This document shows, piece after piece, positions 1 through 4,963 of a stretch of 6,551 nt of DNA. Within the stretch, counting starts at the first letter, position 1; each line of letters opens with the position of its first letter. The notes beneath the pieces are model-generated. The model saw only the letters and a program-made list of their open reading frames with translations, had not been told where the DNA came from and did not search any database. The translations under genes and the position numbers were made by a program. This DNA is from JBPOHE01 sp052035915 (lineage in GTDB: Bacteria; Pseudomonadota; Gammaproteobacteria; Chromatiales; Chromatiaceae), in NCBI GenBank assembly GCA_052035915.1, contig JBPOHE010000143.1:1-6551 (forward strand), written 5' to 3'.

Positions 1-7
1 TTTGTTT

Positions 8-37
8 CCCCCCTGATAAGGGGGGATTGAGGGGGGT
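8..37. repeat. C6/G6 hairpin with a second G6 tract
   Basis: CCCCCC (8-13) and GGGGGG (20-25) are perfect complements around the loop TGATAA, and a second GGGGGG lies at 31-36 after ATTGA. Read on the minus strand, the shape is two C6 tracts followed by a G6 tract. Intergenic repeats of this kind are scattered through many bacterial genomes and often create false reading frames; that comparison is from general knowledge. There is no adjacent T-run on either strand, so I do not call it an intrinsic terminator. Confidence 0.5.
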
Positions 38-134
38 TCACAGCGGCGAAATCCCTGACAAAGCCATCCTGGCCGCGGGGCTTCAGGCCAGAAAATCCCC
101 CTTCTCCATCCTTTTCCAACGGGAAAGAGGCTGA

Positions 135-214
135 GGAACCCTTTCTCGCCAAAACTGATAGGTGGTGAGCCATCCACCCCTCGTCACCTCTATCGCTCTT
201 TGGAAGAGGGTTCC
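135..214. repeat. nested imperfect palindrome (about 80 bases)
   Basis: Four paired blocks stack in order around one centre: GGAACCCT (135-142) with AGGGTTCC (207-214), CCAAA (149-153) with TTTGG (199-203), GATAG (157-161) with CTATC (190-194), and GGTG (164-167) with CACC (185-188). An alternative inner hairpin is GGTGG (161-165) with CCACC (174-178). This would fold as a long stem with internal loops in RNA or single-stranded DNA. I matched it by eye to common riboswitch consensus sequences and found no convincing fit. It may be a degenerate mobile repeat or a structured leader of a gene outside the window. Confidence 0.45.
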
Positions 215-311
215 CACTGCTGCCGCCTTCGATGAGCCAAGGAGGATGTTCCGGCCTTGAGCCCCGCCAAAAGAACGGGTTCCGGGCCTCGGCTGAAAAC
301 ACCCATTTATT

Positions 312-328
312 GTTCTTTTTAGGAGAAC
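312..328. promoter_or_regulatory. operator-like palindrome 1 of 4
   Basis: The sequence GTTCTTTTTAGGAGAAC is a 17-base palindrome of the form GTTCTY-N5-RAGAAC. Its arms extend outward to a perfect 9-bp inverted repeat, TATTGTTCT (308-316) with AGAACAATA (324-332). It corresponds to the palindrome at 1909-1925 in the opposite arm of the long inverted repeat. Two-fold symmetry of this size is typical of sites bound by dimeric helix-turn-helix repressors or activators. The protein that would bind is not identified. Confidence 0.55.
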
Positions 329-351
329 AATAGCTCGACAGGAGAAGAATT

Positions 352-368
352 GTTCTCCAAAAGAGAAC
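352..368. promoter_or_regulatory. operator-like palindrome 2 of 4
   Basis: The sequence GTTCTCCAAAAGAGAAC has perfect 6-bp arms (352-357 and 363-368) around CAAAA. Its start is exactly 40 bp from the start of palindrome 1, the same spacing as the pair at 1869 and 1909. A 40-bp spacing is close to four helical turns, which would place two bound dimers on roughly the same face of the DNA; that last point is inference. Confidence 0.55.
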
Positions 369-461
369 GAAAACCGGCCTCAAGAGTCCCGGCCCGGGAG
401 CCATCTAGGGTAGAGGGGATCGACCCACGCCAGCCCGAAGTGTCTATCCGCGATCGTCACT

Positions 462-1064
462 TCAGCCGCGCCGGCCAAAGCCCGGCGCCAGACCGAGGAC
501 GAAGCCCCGGAACAGCCCCAGCCAGAGGATCAGTGGCGTGACCGCGGGCAGGACGAGGTAACCGAATTGGTAACCCAGGGCGATGGCGTTGAGGTTCCAA
601 TCCTTGGGGTCGATCTGGCCGCCAAGGCTGGGCCCCAGGCCGAGCACCGTGGTCTTGAGGATATGCAGGCCGACCCCGAGGGCCTGGACGAGCAGCAACA
701 CCCCGATACCGATCAGCCAGCGCCACCATTTGTCACCCTCCGCGGTGGGGGTGGCGAGGCAGAGGGCGGTAAAGAGCGGGAGGCTGTAGCCGTACATCAG
801 TGGATTGAGCTTGAAGACGATCTGTCCTCCTGCCCCGGGAATGCCGGCAATCGGATGCAGGTTGGTAAGCACCGAGAGTTCGTAGCCCTGTTGGCTGACC
901 CCGGCGATCAGGCCGCCGCCCAGGGAAAGCATGAGCCCATCCACCAGCCAGCGCAGGGGCACGGTCATCATGACCGAAAAGTAGTACCAGATGCCGAAGC
1001 TCAGCGGAAGCCAGAGCAACAGCCGCCACAGGAAGGGCTTGAGGAGATCAGGCGTCGGCGGCAT
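462..1064 (-). CDS. exosortase H-associated membrane protein
   Basis: This 200-residue protein is strongly hydrophobic, with probable membrane segments near residues 12-32, 38-56, 88-107, 114-136 and 160-186. The segment NPLMYGYSLPLF (residues 87-98) and the following run through LLLVQALGVGLHILKT (123-138) match, from memory, a membrane protein family that accompanies exosortase H. It lacks the Cys, Arg and His catalytic set of exosortases, so it is a partner and not a second peptidase. Its start lies 17 bases inside the end of xrtH, which points to translational coupling; no strong ribosome binding site is visible. The role is probably to help exosortase H handle its substrates in the inner membrane, but no biochemical function is established that I know of. 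The call rests on sequence feel plus its position next to xrtH. Confidence 0.8.
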   Translation of the reverse strand: MPPTPDLLKPFLWRLLLWLPLSFGIWYYFSVMMTVPLRWLVDGLMLSLGGGLIAGVSQQGYELSVLTNLHPIAGIPGAGGQIVFKLNPLMYGYSLPLFTALCLATPTAEGDKWWRWLIGIGVLLLVQALGVGLHILKTTVLGLGPSLGGQIDPKDWNLNAIALGYQFGYLVLPAVTPLILWLGLFRGFVLGLAPGFGRRG

Positions 1065-1560
1065 GGGGTGTGCCGGGGTCGGTCCGCCGCGGCATCACCC
1101 GCAACCAGACCAGAAAAACCAGAAGAACATCGAGCATGATGAGGGCCTGCCAGATATAGAGATGCGCCCACTCGAACAGGGTCTGGCTCCATTGCCCCAG
1201 GTAAAACAGGGTGATGATGCGGCCGATGTTGAGCGTCTGCACGGTGAGGAAACCTATCCCCATCCCCAGCAGCCGATATCGCCAGGGCGAGGGAAAGGCC
1301 AGCATGGCGGCAAACAGCACGATGGCGGCCTCCACCCCGTTGCATCCGGCCTCGATGGACACCGCAAAGCCGTTGTCCAGATCCTGGATGATGTTGGCAT
1401 AGGCGATCACGCTGGTGTCGAAGGAGCGGATCAACCAGGCGCTGAGATCGGCGATGGCCCCGGTGAAAGGCAGGACTACAGCCGCCTGCACCTGATGGGT
1501 CATCTCGGCGGTGAAAAGCACCCCCTGGATGAGCAGAAACAGCAGGAAAAACCTCAGCAT
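1048..1560 (-). CDS. xrtH: exosortase H (IPTLxxWG-CTERM type)
   Basis: This is a 170-residue integral membrane cysteine protease/transpeptidase of the exosortase family, H subtype. The catalytic set is visible: Cys73 in EAGCNGVEA, Arg114 in NIGR and His133 in EWAHLYIWQ. Hydrophobic segments cover about residues 2-17, 25-45, 76-90, 96-120 and 133-154. The length is the short form usual for XrtH. I chose the ATG at 1560 because the protein there begins directly with the family's hydrophobic N-terminus; the frame stays open upstream to 1788, but that extension is polar and unlike the family. No clear Shine-Dalgarno precedes this ATG. Exosortases recognise a C-terminal tail of signature, membrane helix and basic cluster, and XrtH is predicted to use IPTLxxWG tails. 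No substrate with that tail is encoded here. The gene overlaps its downstream partner and is bracketed by a long inverted repeat. Confidence 0.9.
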   Translation of the reverse strand: MLRFFLLFLLIQGVLFTAEMTHQVQAAVVLPFTGAIADLSAWLIRSFDTSVIAYANIIQDLDNGFAVSIEAGCNGVEAAIVLFAAMLAFPSPWRYRLLGMGIGFLTVQTLNIGRIITLFYLGQWSQTLFEWAHLYIWQALIMLDVLLVFLVWLRVMPRRTDPGTPHAADA

Positions 1561-1862
1561 GGAAGGATCGGACAGGAGTTGGACAGAGAATGATGCATAA
1601 TGCCCTCGGGCGCGACCGCACCGCAAGACCGGCGGCCATTTCCGGGCCGACGGGCAGTAACAGCCATCGGCGGCTGAAGGGCTGGCGCCTGAACCGGCCT
1701 GTCCGCAGAAAGAGATGGAGTCGACTGGCGATGGGTGCCGCCTATCCCAGCGCTTTGGCCCACACCCCGACAAGCCCTGTTGCGGCACTCGGCGCCTCGA
1801 TACCAGCCGGGTTCGCCCCGGATATCGATAGACCGCTCCCGGGCCGAGGCGCTAGGATCTGG

Positions 1863-1891
1863 ATTTATGTTCTTCATAAGAGAACAATCAA
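1863..1891 (-). promoter_or_regulatory. possible xrtH promoter with an operator in its spacer
   Basis: Reading leftward, TTGATT (1886-1891) is a four-of-six match to a sigma-70 -35 box, and ATAAAT (1863-1868), or CATAAA (1864-1869) with a 16-base spacer, is a -10 candidate. With the first choice the spacer is exactly the 17-bp palindrome at 1869-1885. A protein bound there would cover the spacer and compete with or reshape RNA polymerase contact. The -10 match is modest and the start codon of xrtH is about 300 bases away, so this is a hypothesis. Confidence 0.3.
1869..1885. promoter_or_regulatory. operator-like palindrome 3 of 4
   Basis: The sequence GTTCTTCATAAGAGAAC has 5-bp perfect arms and fits GTTCTY-N5-RAGAAC. 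It is the counterpart of the palindrome at 352-368 in the inverted arm and begins 40 bp before palindrome 4. It fills the spacer of the candidate leftward promoter. Confidence 0.55.
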
Positions 1892-1908
1892 GATCAAAAT
1901 CAGCCATT

Positions 1909-1925
1909 GTTCTCCTAAAGAGAAC
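1909..1925. promoter_or_regulatory. operator-like palindrome 4 of 4
   Basis: The sequence GTTCTCCTAAAGAGAAC has perfect 6-bp arms around CTAAA. It is the best conserved of the set against its counterpart at 312-328. It lies about 200 bases before the DUF945 start and about 350 bases before xrtH, so it could serve either direction. Confidence 0.55.
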
Positions 1926-2114
1926 GAATAAGGGCCATTTTCAGCCGAGGCCCGGAAGGCTGAGGGCAGGAGCACCGAGAACCTCCATGGCTGATCGGCG
2001 GTGGGAAACCAGCGCAGAAAATTGGGCGCCGATATGCTACAAAGGCCACTCGAGTGTTTTCACTTCATGCCGGGCGGGCGCCAATCCGCTCGGGGTGTCG
2101 GAGTCAAGTCAAAC

Positions 2115-2120
2115 GAGGTG
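2115..2120 (+). promoter_or_regulatory. ribosome binding site deciding the DUF945 start
   Basis: GAGGTG lies six bases before the ATG at 2127. It is the best Shine-Dalgarno match near any candidate start and puts the start 42 codons inside the longest open frame, which begins at 2001. Confidence 0.75.
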
Positions 2121-2126
2121 GGTCAG

Positions 2127-3611
2127 ATGCGGGGACGATATACGAAACAATATAACCAAGGAGGGACGTGGCTCGGGATACTGATCCTCGTGCTCCTGAT
2201 CCTACTCGGGGGAGCGGCGGGGGCGGTGCCCTATGTGGCCGGGATGTTGATCGAGCAACGCTTTGAACCCATGCTCAAGGGGATATCCGAAGCCGGGCTC
2301 TACGAGTGGAAGGTGACAGACTATCGGCGCGGTTGGCGTACCTCCGAAGTCAAGACCCGTCTGGTCTGGTCGCCCGAACTCAAACAACGGGCGCTGGCGG
2401 GCAACCAGCCGACGCCGGAGTTGCCGGAGATCGCCCTGGCGCATCGGATCACCCATGGCCCTATCTTCGGCGAGGAGCGTTCCTTGTGGGAGCCGTCCGA
2501 AGCGGTGATCGAATCCAGCCTGGAGTTGCCCCCGGAGCTGGCGAAAACGCTTGAGCCCTATCTCGGCGGCCAACCGCCGCTGAAGCTGCGGACCCTGGTC
2601 CATGATCGGGGGCAGCTCGACATCAAGCTGGAATCCCCCCCCTTCCAGGCCGATCTGCAAGACCAGGCGAAGGTCAAGATTCCGTCCGCCCGGGGCGAAA
2701 TCTATGTCAGTGCCGCCTTCGATCGCTTCCGGGGCGATCTGCGCCTCCCCTCGGTGGAAATCACCGATCCGAAAGGAGAGCAACTCCGTTTCGACCAGAT
2801 CACCACCGGCTGGAGTTACCAGCGTCACCCGAAGGGCCTCTGGTTGGGGGAAAGCCAACTCAGGTTGAATGGGATTCAAGGCCACTTCGCCGCCCCTGGC
2901 CAGAAGGATTTCGGACTGGATGGGTTATCGGTTACTGGCGGCGTGGAGGAACGGGGAGAAACCCTGTTGATGCAGTCCAGGATGCGGTGGGGGAATGTCA
3001 AGGCCGGCGACACCAGTTTCAGCGGCGGCGAACTGGCGATGGAATTGCGCAATCTGGATACCGAGGCCTTCAGCCAGCTGATGAAGGAGGTCCAAAACCT
3101 CTCCCGTCTCACGGCACTCGATCCTGAGCAAGCCATGGGCCGATATCAGCTCCTGCTGGCCCAGATGCTACAGTTGTTGCCCCGTGGTCCAGAGTTCGCC
3201 TTGACCAGGATCGACCTGGGTACGCCGGAAGGCAAGATTCAGGGCCACTTCCGGGTCGGTATCACGCCTGGGGACCTTGCCGGGCTGACCAATCCCGCCA
3301 TCCTGATCAAGCGTTTCGGCTCGGCGTTGGAACTCAGTCTTCCCAAATCCCTGGCCTATCAGATCGCCCTCATGATGACCATGACCAGCGGCGAAGCGGC
3401 GGCCAGCGAGCAGGCCCAGCCCCAGAACGGTGCCGAGAATTTGCTCGGCAATCTGCTCGCCCAGGGACTGATTGCCGAGGAAGCCGACCGCTATGGGGTG
3501 CGGGCGACCATCGAGCAGGGACACCTCCAGGTCAACGGCCGCCAACGGGATGATCTTCTGGCGGGACTCCTGGGCGGCGCACGGGGTAACCAGGCGAAGA
3601 TCGCCCCCTGA
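2127..3611 (+). CDS. DUF945 / YdgA-family membrane-anchored protein
   Basis: The 494-residue protein has one membrane segment near the N-terminus (about residues 15-40) and a long exported body. The family features are the junction after the helix (IEQRFEPMLK, then YEWKVTDYRRGWRTSEVKTR) and the C-terminal strand run ending in GVRATIEQGHLQVNGR (457-472). E. coli YdgA is of similar size. The N-terminal helix acts as an uncleaved anchor or signal, so most of the protein should be periplasmic. No enzyme motif is visible and the molecular role of the family is poorly defined. The start is set by GAGGTG six bases upstream; an earlier in-frame ATG at 2001 would add a polar stretch not expected before the anchor. 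It is transcribed away from xrtH across a shared region with operator-like palindromes and ends just before a terminator-like hairpin, so it is probably monocistronic. Confidence 0.85.
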   Translation: MRGRYTKQYNQGGTWLGILILVLLILLGGAAGAVPYVAGMLIEQRFEPMLKGISEAGLYEWKVTDYRRGWRTSEVKTRLVWSPELKQRALAGNQPTPELPEIALAHRITHGPIFGEERSLWEPSEAVIESSLELPPELAKTLEPYLGGQPPLKLRTLVHDRGQLDIKLESPPFQADLQDQAKVKIPSARGEIYVSAAFDRFRGDLRLPSVEITDPKGEQLRFDQITTGWSYQRHPKGLWLGESQLRLNGIQGHFAAPGQKDFGLDGLSVTGGVEERGETLLMQSRMRWGNVKAGDTSFSGGELAMELRNLDTEAFSQLMKEVQNLSRLTALDPEQAMGRYQLLLAQMLQLLPRGPEFALTRIDLGTPEGKIQGHFRVGITPGDLAGLTNPAILIKRFGSALELSLPKSLAYQIALMMTMTSGEAAASEQAQPQNGAENLLGNLLAQGLIAEEADRYGVRATIEQGHLQVNGRQRDDLLAGLLGGARGNQAKIAP

Positions 3612-3622
3612 GATGGGAGGCG

Positions 3623-3670
3623 GAGACGCTCCCCTTCCGGCCTGGGGCCCGGGAGCGTCTCGAGTTTTCT
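3623..3670 (+). terminator. intrinsic terminator after the DUF945 gene
   Basis: GAGACGCTCCC (3623-3633) and GGGAGCGTCTC (3651-3661) form a perfect 11-bp stem with a 17-base loop, followed by GAGTTTTCT. The T-run is short and begins three bases after the stem, but the GC-rich stem and its position 11 bases past the stop codon make termination likely. Confidence 0.75.
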
Positions 3671-3707
3671 CCAGTCAGACCAAGCCGGCCCCTCATTCTT
3701 TCTTTTG

Positions 3708-3865
3708 AGGCGATTGCCGGAAAAAGAAATACCAGAATGCGCCGGCGGTTCGTTCGCCTTCCAGGCGCGCCAGCCGGCGCAGAGCGAGCTCTGTAACGGC
3801 TGGCGTAACGCCGAAGGCGGACGAACAGACCAGCAGACTGGTATTTCTTTTGACAGAAATCGCCT
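3708..3865. mobile_element. MITE-like nested palindrome with 28-bp terminal inverted repeats
   Basis: The ends are AGGCGATT (3708-3715) and AATCGCCT (3858-3865). After six poorly matching bases on each side comes a perfect 14-bp repeat, AAAAGAAATACCAG (3722-3735) with CTGGTATTTCTTTT (3838-3851), so 24 of 28 terminal bases pair. Inside, GTTCGTTCGCCTTC (3748-3761) pairs with GAAGGCGGACGAAC (3813-3826) apart from one G-T. GGCG plus CGCCAGCC (3764-3775) pairs with GGCTGGCG and CGCC (3798-3812) with a TAA bulge. A central CAGAG-CGAG-CTCTG hairpin lies at 3780-3793. The element has no coding capacity of its own. Its size and shape resemble small non-autonomous transposable repeats such as Correia-type elements. 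I see no convincing target-site duplication, so mobility is unproven; a structured RNA is the main alternative. Confidence 0.55.
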
Positions 3866-4111
3866 GATTCTCCACCTGGAATGGCTTCGCCCGATTCGAT
3901 GCCTTCAGACAGATCACCGCCGCCCGGCTACCGCTGAGCGCCCTCGTGGCTCCGGCCACGAAGACCGCCGGGCCAATGGCGAAAAATCGCCTATTATTTT
4001 CCCCATGGAGACCCCCAGACCACGTCAGGGGCCGACCGGACGGCGACCTCCGGCAGGTGGCGCCGATCCTTCCCAAGACCGAACGACGGCCTATTCATAC
4101 CTACCAATGCC
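3866..4111. other. leader region upstream of cysQ
   Basis: I see no gene here. TCGTGGC (3944-3950) and GCCACGA (3955-3961) form a 7-bp stem with a TCCG loop closed by C-G, the very stable UNCG type. GGCGA (3978-3982) and TCGCC (3987-3991) form a small AAAA-loop hairpin. TATTAT (3992-3997) is a five-of-six match to a -10 box, but no -35 box is found at a proper distance. It is the best visible place for cysQ transcription to start. Confidence 0.35.
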
Positions 4112-4945
4112 ATGACCACCCGAGTTATGAATCAGTCTTCCATGGATACCAGCCTGTTCGAGGCCTTGATCGCCATTGCCCGTGGCGCCGGTGCCAGAAT
4201 CATGGAGATCTACCACCGCGGCTTCACCATCGCCCGGAAAGACGATCGTTCCCCCCTGACCGAAGCCGACCTCGCCTCCCACCGTCACATCATCGCCGGG
4301 CTACAGGCCTTGGATACCGGTCTCCCCATACTCTCCGAAGAATCCGCGACCATCGCCTTCGCCGATCGCCGTCGGTGGTCGAGGTACTGGCTGATCGATC
4401 CCCTGGACGGGACCCGGGACTTCATCAAGCGGAACGGGGAGTTCACGGTCAACATCGCCCTCATCGAAGGACACCGACCCTTGTTCGGCCTGATCCATGC
4501 CCCGGCCCTGGATCGGCTGTATTACGGCGGACGGGATTTGGGCGCCTGGAGACAGGAGTCCGGTGGCGCCGCCAGCCCCATCCGGGTGGCCGGGGCGCAC
4601 CGGTTGCCGGTGCGGGTCTGCGGCAGTCGATCCCACGGTAGTGAGCGGCTGCAAGGCTATCTGGCCAATCTGGGAGAGCATTCCTTGCACAGCCTCGGCA
4701 GCTCGCTCAAGTTTTGTCTGGTGGCGGAAGGTGAGGCGGACATCTATCCGCGTCTGGGTCCGACCTCGGAATGGGACACCGCCGCCGCGCAGGCCATCGT
4801 CGAAGCCGCCGGTGGACGGGTAACCGATCTGCAGATGCAACCGCTCCGCTACAACACTAAAGACTCCCTCATCAATCCCCAGTTTCTGGTCTTCGGTGAT
4901 CTGGGGGTGGAATGGAACCGTTTCGCCCCGGGCGATCCGGCTTAG
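4112..4945 (+). CDS. cysQ: 3'(2'),5'-bisphosphate nucleotidase CysQ
   Basis: CysQ hydrolyses 3'-phosphoadenosine 5'-phosphate to AMP and phosphate, clearing the inhibitory by-product of sulfate assimilation. The 277-residue protein has the full metal-dependent phosphatase signature: DDRSPLTEAD (44-53), LSEES (74-78), WLIDPLDGTRDFIKRNGE (93-110, with Asp96, Asp99 and Thr101) and EWDTAAAQ (220-227, with Asp222). The segments GEFTVNIALIEG and GSSLKFCLVAEGEADIYPR are very close to E. coli CysQ. E. coli CysQ has 246 residues; the excess here is about ten residues at the start and a C-terminal tail GDLGVEWNRFAPGDPA. No good ribosome binding site marks the start. ATGs at 4127 and 4142 are possible, and 4142 fits the family N-terminus best. 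The gene is followed after 18 bases by the thioredoxin-like gene, so the two are probably co-transcribed. Confidence 0.93.
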   Translation: MTTRVMNQSSMDTSLFEALIAIARGAGARIMEIYHRGFTIARKDDRSPLTEADLASHRHIIAGLQALDTGLPILSEESATIAFADRRRWSRYWLIDPLDGTRDFIKRNGEFTVNIALIEGHRPLFGLIHAPALDRLYYGGRDLGAWRQESGGAASPIRVAGAHRLPVRVCGSRSHGSERLQGYLANLGEHSLHSLGSSLKFCLVAEGEADIYPRLGPTSEWDTAAAQAIVEAAGGRVTDLQMQPLRYNTKDSLINPQFLVFGDLGVEWNRFAPGDPA

Positions 4946-4963
4946 CCGCGTCGAGGTCAAACC

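Larger units (their letters stand above)
282..401. repeat. left arm of the inverted repeat bracketing the xrtH operon
   Basis: The outer 18 bases (282-299, CCGGGCCTCGGCTGAAAA) are the exact reverse complement of 1938-1955. The next 77 bases align without a gap to the reverse complement of 1861-1937, with 48 identities by hand count, giving 66 of 95 overall. The arm closes on its inner side with CGGCCCGGGAGC (390-401), matching 1835-1846 in reverse after one single-base shift. Outside the core, 209-245 still resembles the reverse complement of 1982-2010 with small gaps: GATGAGCCAAGGAGG against GATCAGCCATGGAGG. The arm contains two operator-like palindromes at the same spacing as in the other arm. 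Confidence 0.8.
1..461. other. gene-free, repeat-rich stretch left of the exosortase operon
   Basis: I see no credible gene here. A minus-strand frame is open from an ATG at 404 to the left edge, but it runs through the inverted-repeat arm, the operator-like palindromes, a nested hairpin and a C6/G6 repeat. It shows none of the strong third-position G/C preference of the real genes nearby, so I treat it as accidental. The stretch holds a short C/G hairpin (8-25), a nested imperfect palindrome (135-214) and the left arm of the long inverted repeat with two operator-like palindromes (282-401). On the minus strand, a weak CCGG stem (374-377 with 389-392) followed by TTTT could end the operon transcript, but its stem is only 4 bp. 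Confidence 0.6.
1835..1955. repeat. right arm of the inverted repeat bracketing the xrtH operon
   Basis: This is the reverse-oriented partner of 282-401. The outer 18 bases (1938-1955) are a perfect match, the middle 77 bases align gap-free at 48 identities, and GCTCCCGGGCCG (1835-1846) is the inner anchor. The longest inner match, TTTAGGAGAACAAT in the reverse complement, covers one half of an operator-like palindrome. The arm sits between xrtH and the DUF945 gene, so in its present place it can act on both. The distance between the outer ends of the arms is about 1.67 kb, enclosing only the exosortase operon. Confidence 0.8.
1561..2126. other. divergent intergenic region between xrtH and the DUF945 gene
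   Basis: This 566-base gap separates two diverging genes and I see no coding sequence in it. From left to right it holds the long xrtH leader (1561-1834), the right arm of the inverted repeat with two operator-like palindromes (1835-1955), and a 171-base leader for the DUF945 gene. On the minus strand near xrtH, TTGCGG (1611-1616) and CATTAT (1587-1592) are 18 bases apart and form a weak promoter candidate. For the rightward gene the only AT-rich hint is TATGCT (2033-2038), without a matching upstream box. The size of the gap suggests real regulatory content or a decayed insertion. Confidence 0.45.

Noticed and set aside
135..300. Known riboswitch such as cobalamin, cyclic di-GMP or TPP
   Set aside because: I compared the conserved core strings from memory on both strands and none fits; only generic stems are present.
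1..404. A minus-strand frame open from an ATG at 404 to the left edge
   Set aside because: It is read through the inverted-repeat arm, the palindromes, the nested hairpin and the C6/G6 repeat. It lacks the codon bias of the real genes, has no ribosome binding site I trust, and resembles no family I know.
1561..1788. N-terminal extension of xrtH to an ATG at 1788
   Set aside because: The added 76 residues are polar and cysteine-rich and unlike exosortases, whose first hydrophobic segment begins exactly at the ATG at 1560.
2001..2126. Upstream start for the DUF945 gene at 2001
   Set aside because: The extra 42 residues precede the membrane anchor without any family match, and the good ribosome binding site lies before 2127.
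3722..3851. Integron attC recombination site
   Set aside because: The length and palindromic shape fit loosely, but the element does not begin with RYYYAAC or end with GTTRRRY, and there is no integrase or cassette array.
3693..4115. Overlapping reading frames on both strands across the 3708-3865 palindrome
   Set aside because: They follow the paired arms of the repeat, show no domain or signal, and lie between a terminator and the cysQ leader; they look like translations of a repeat.
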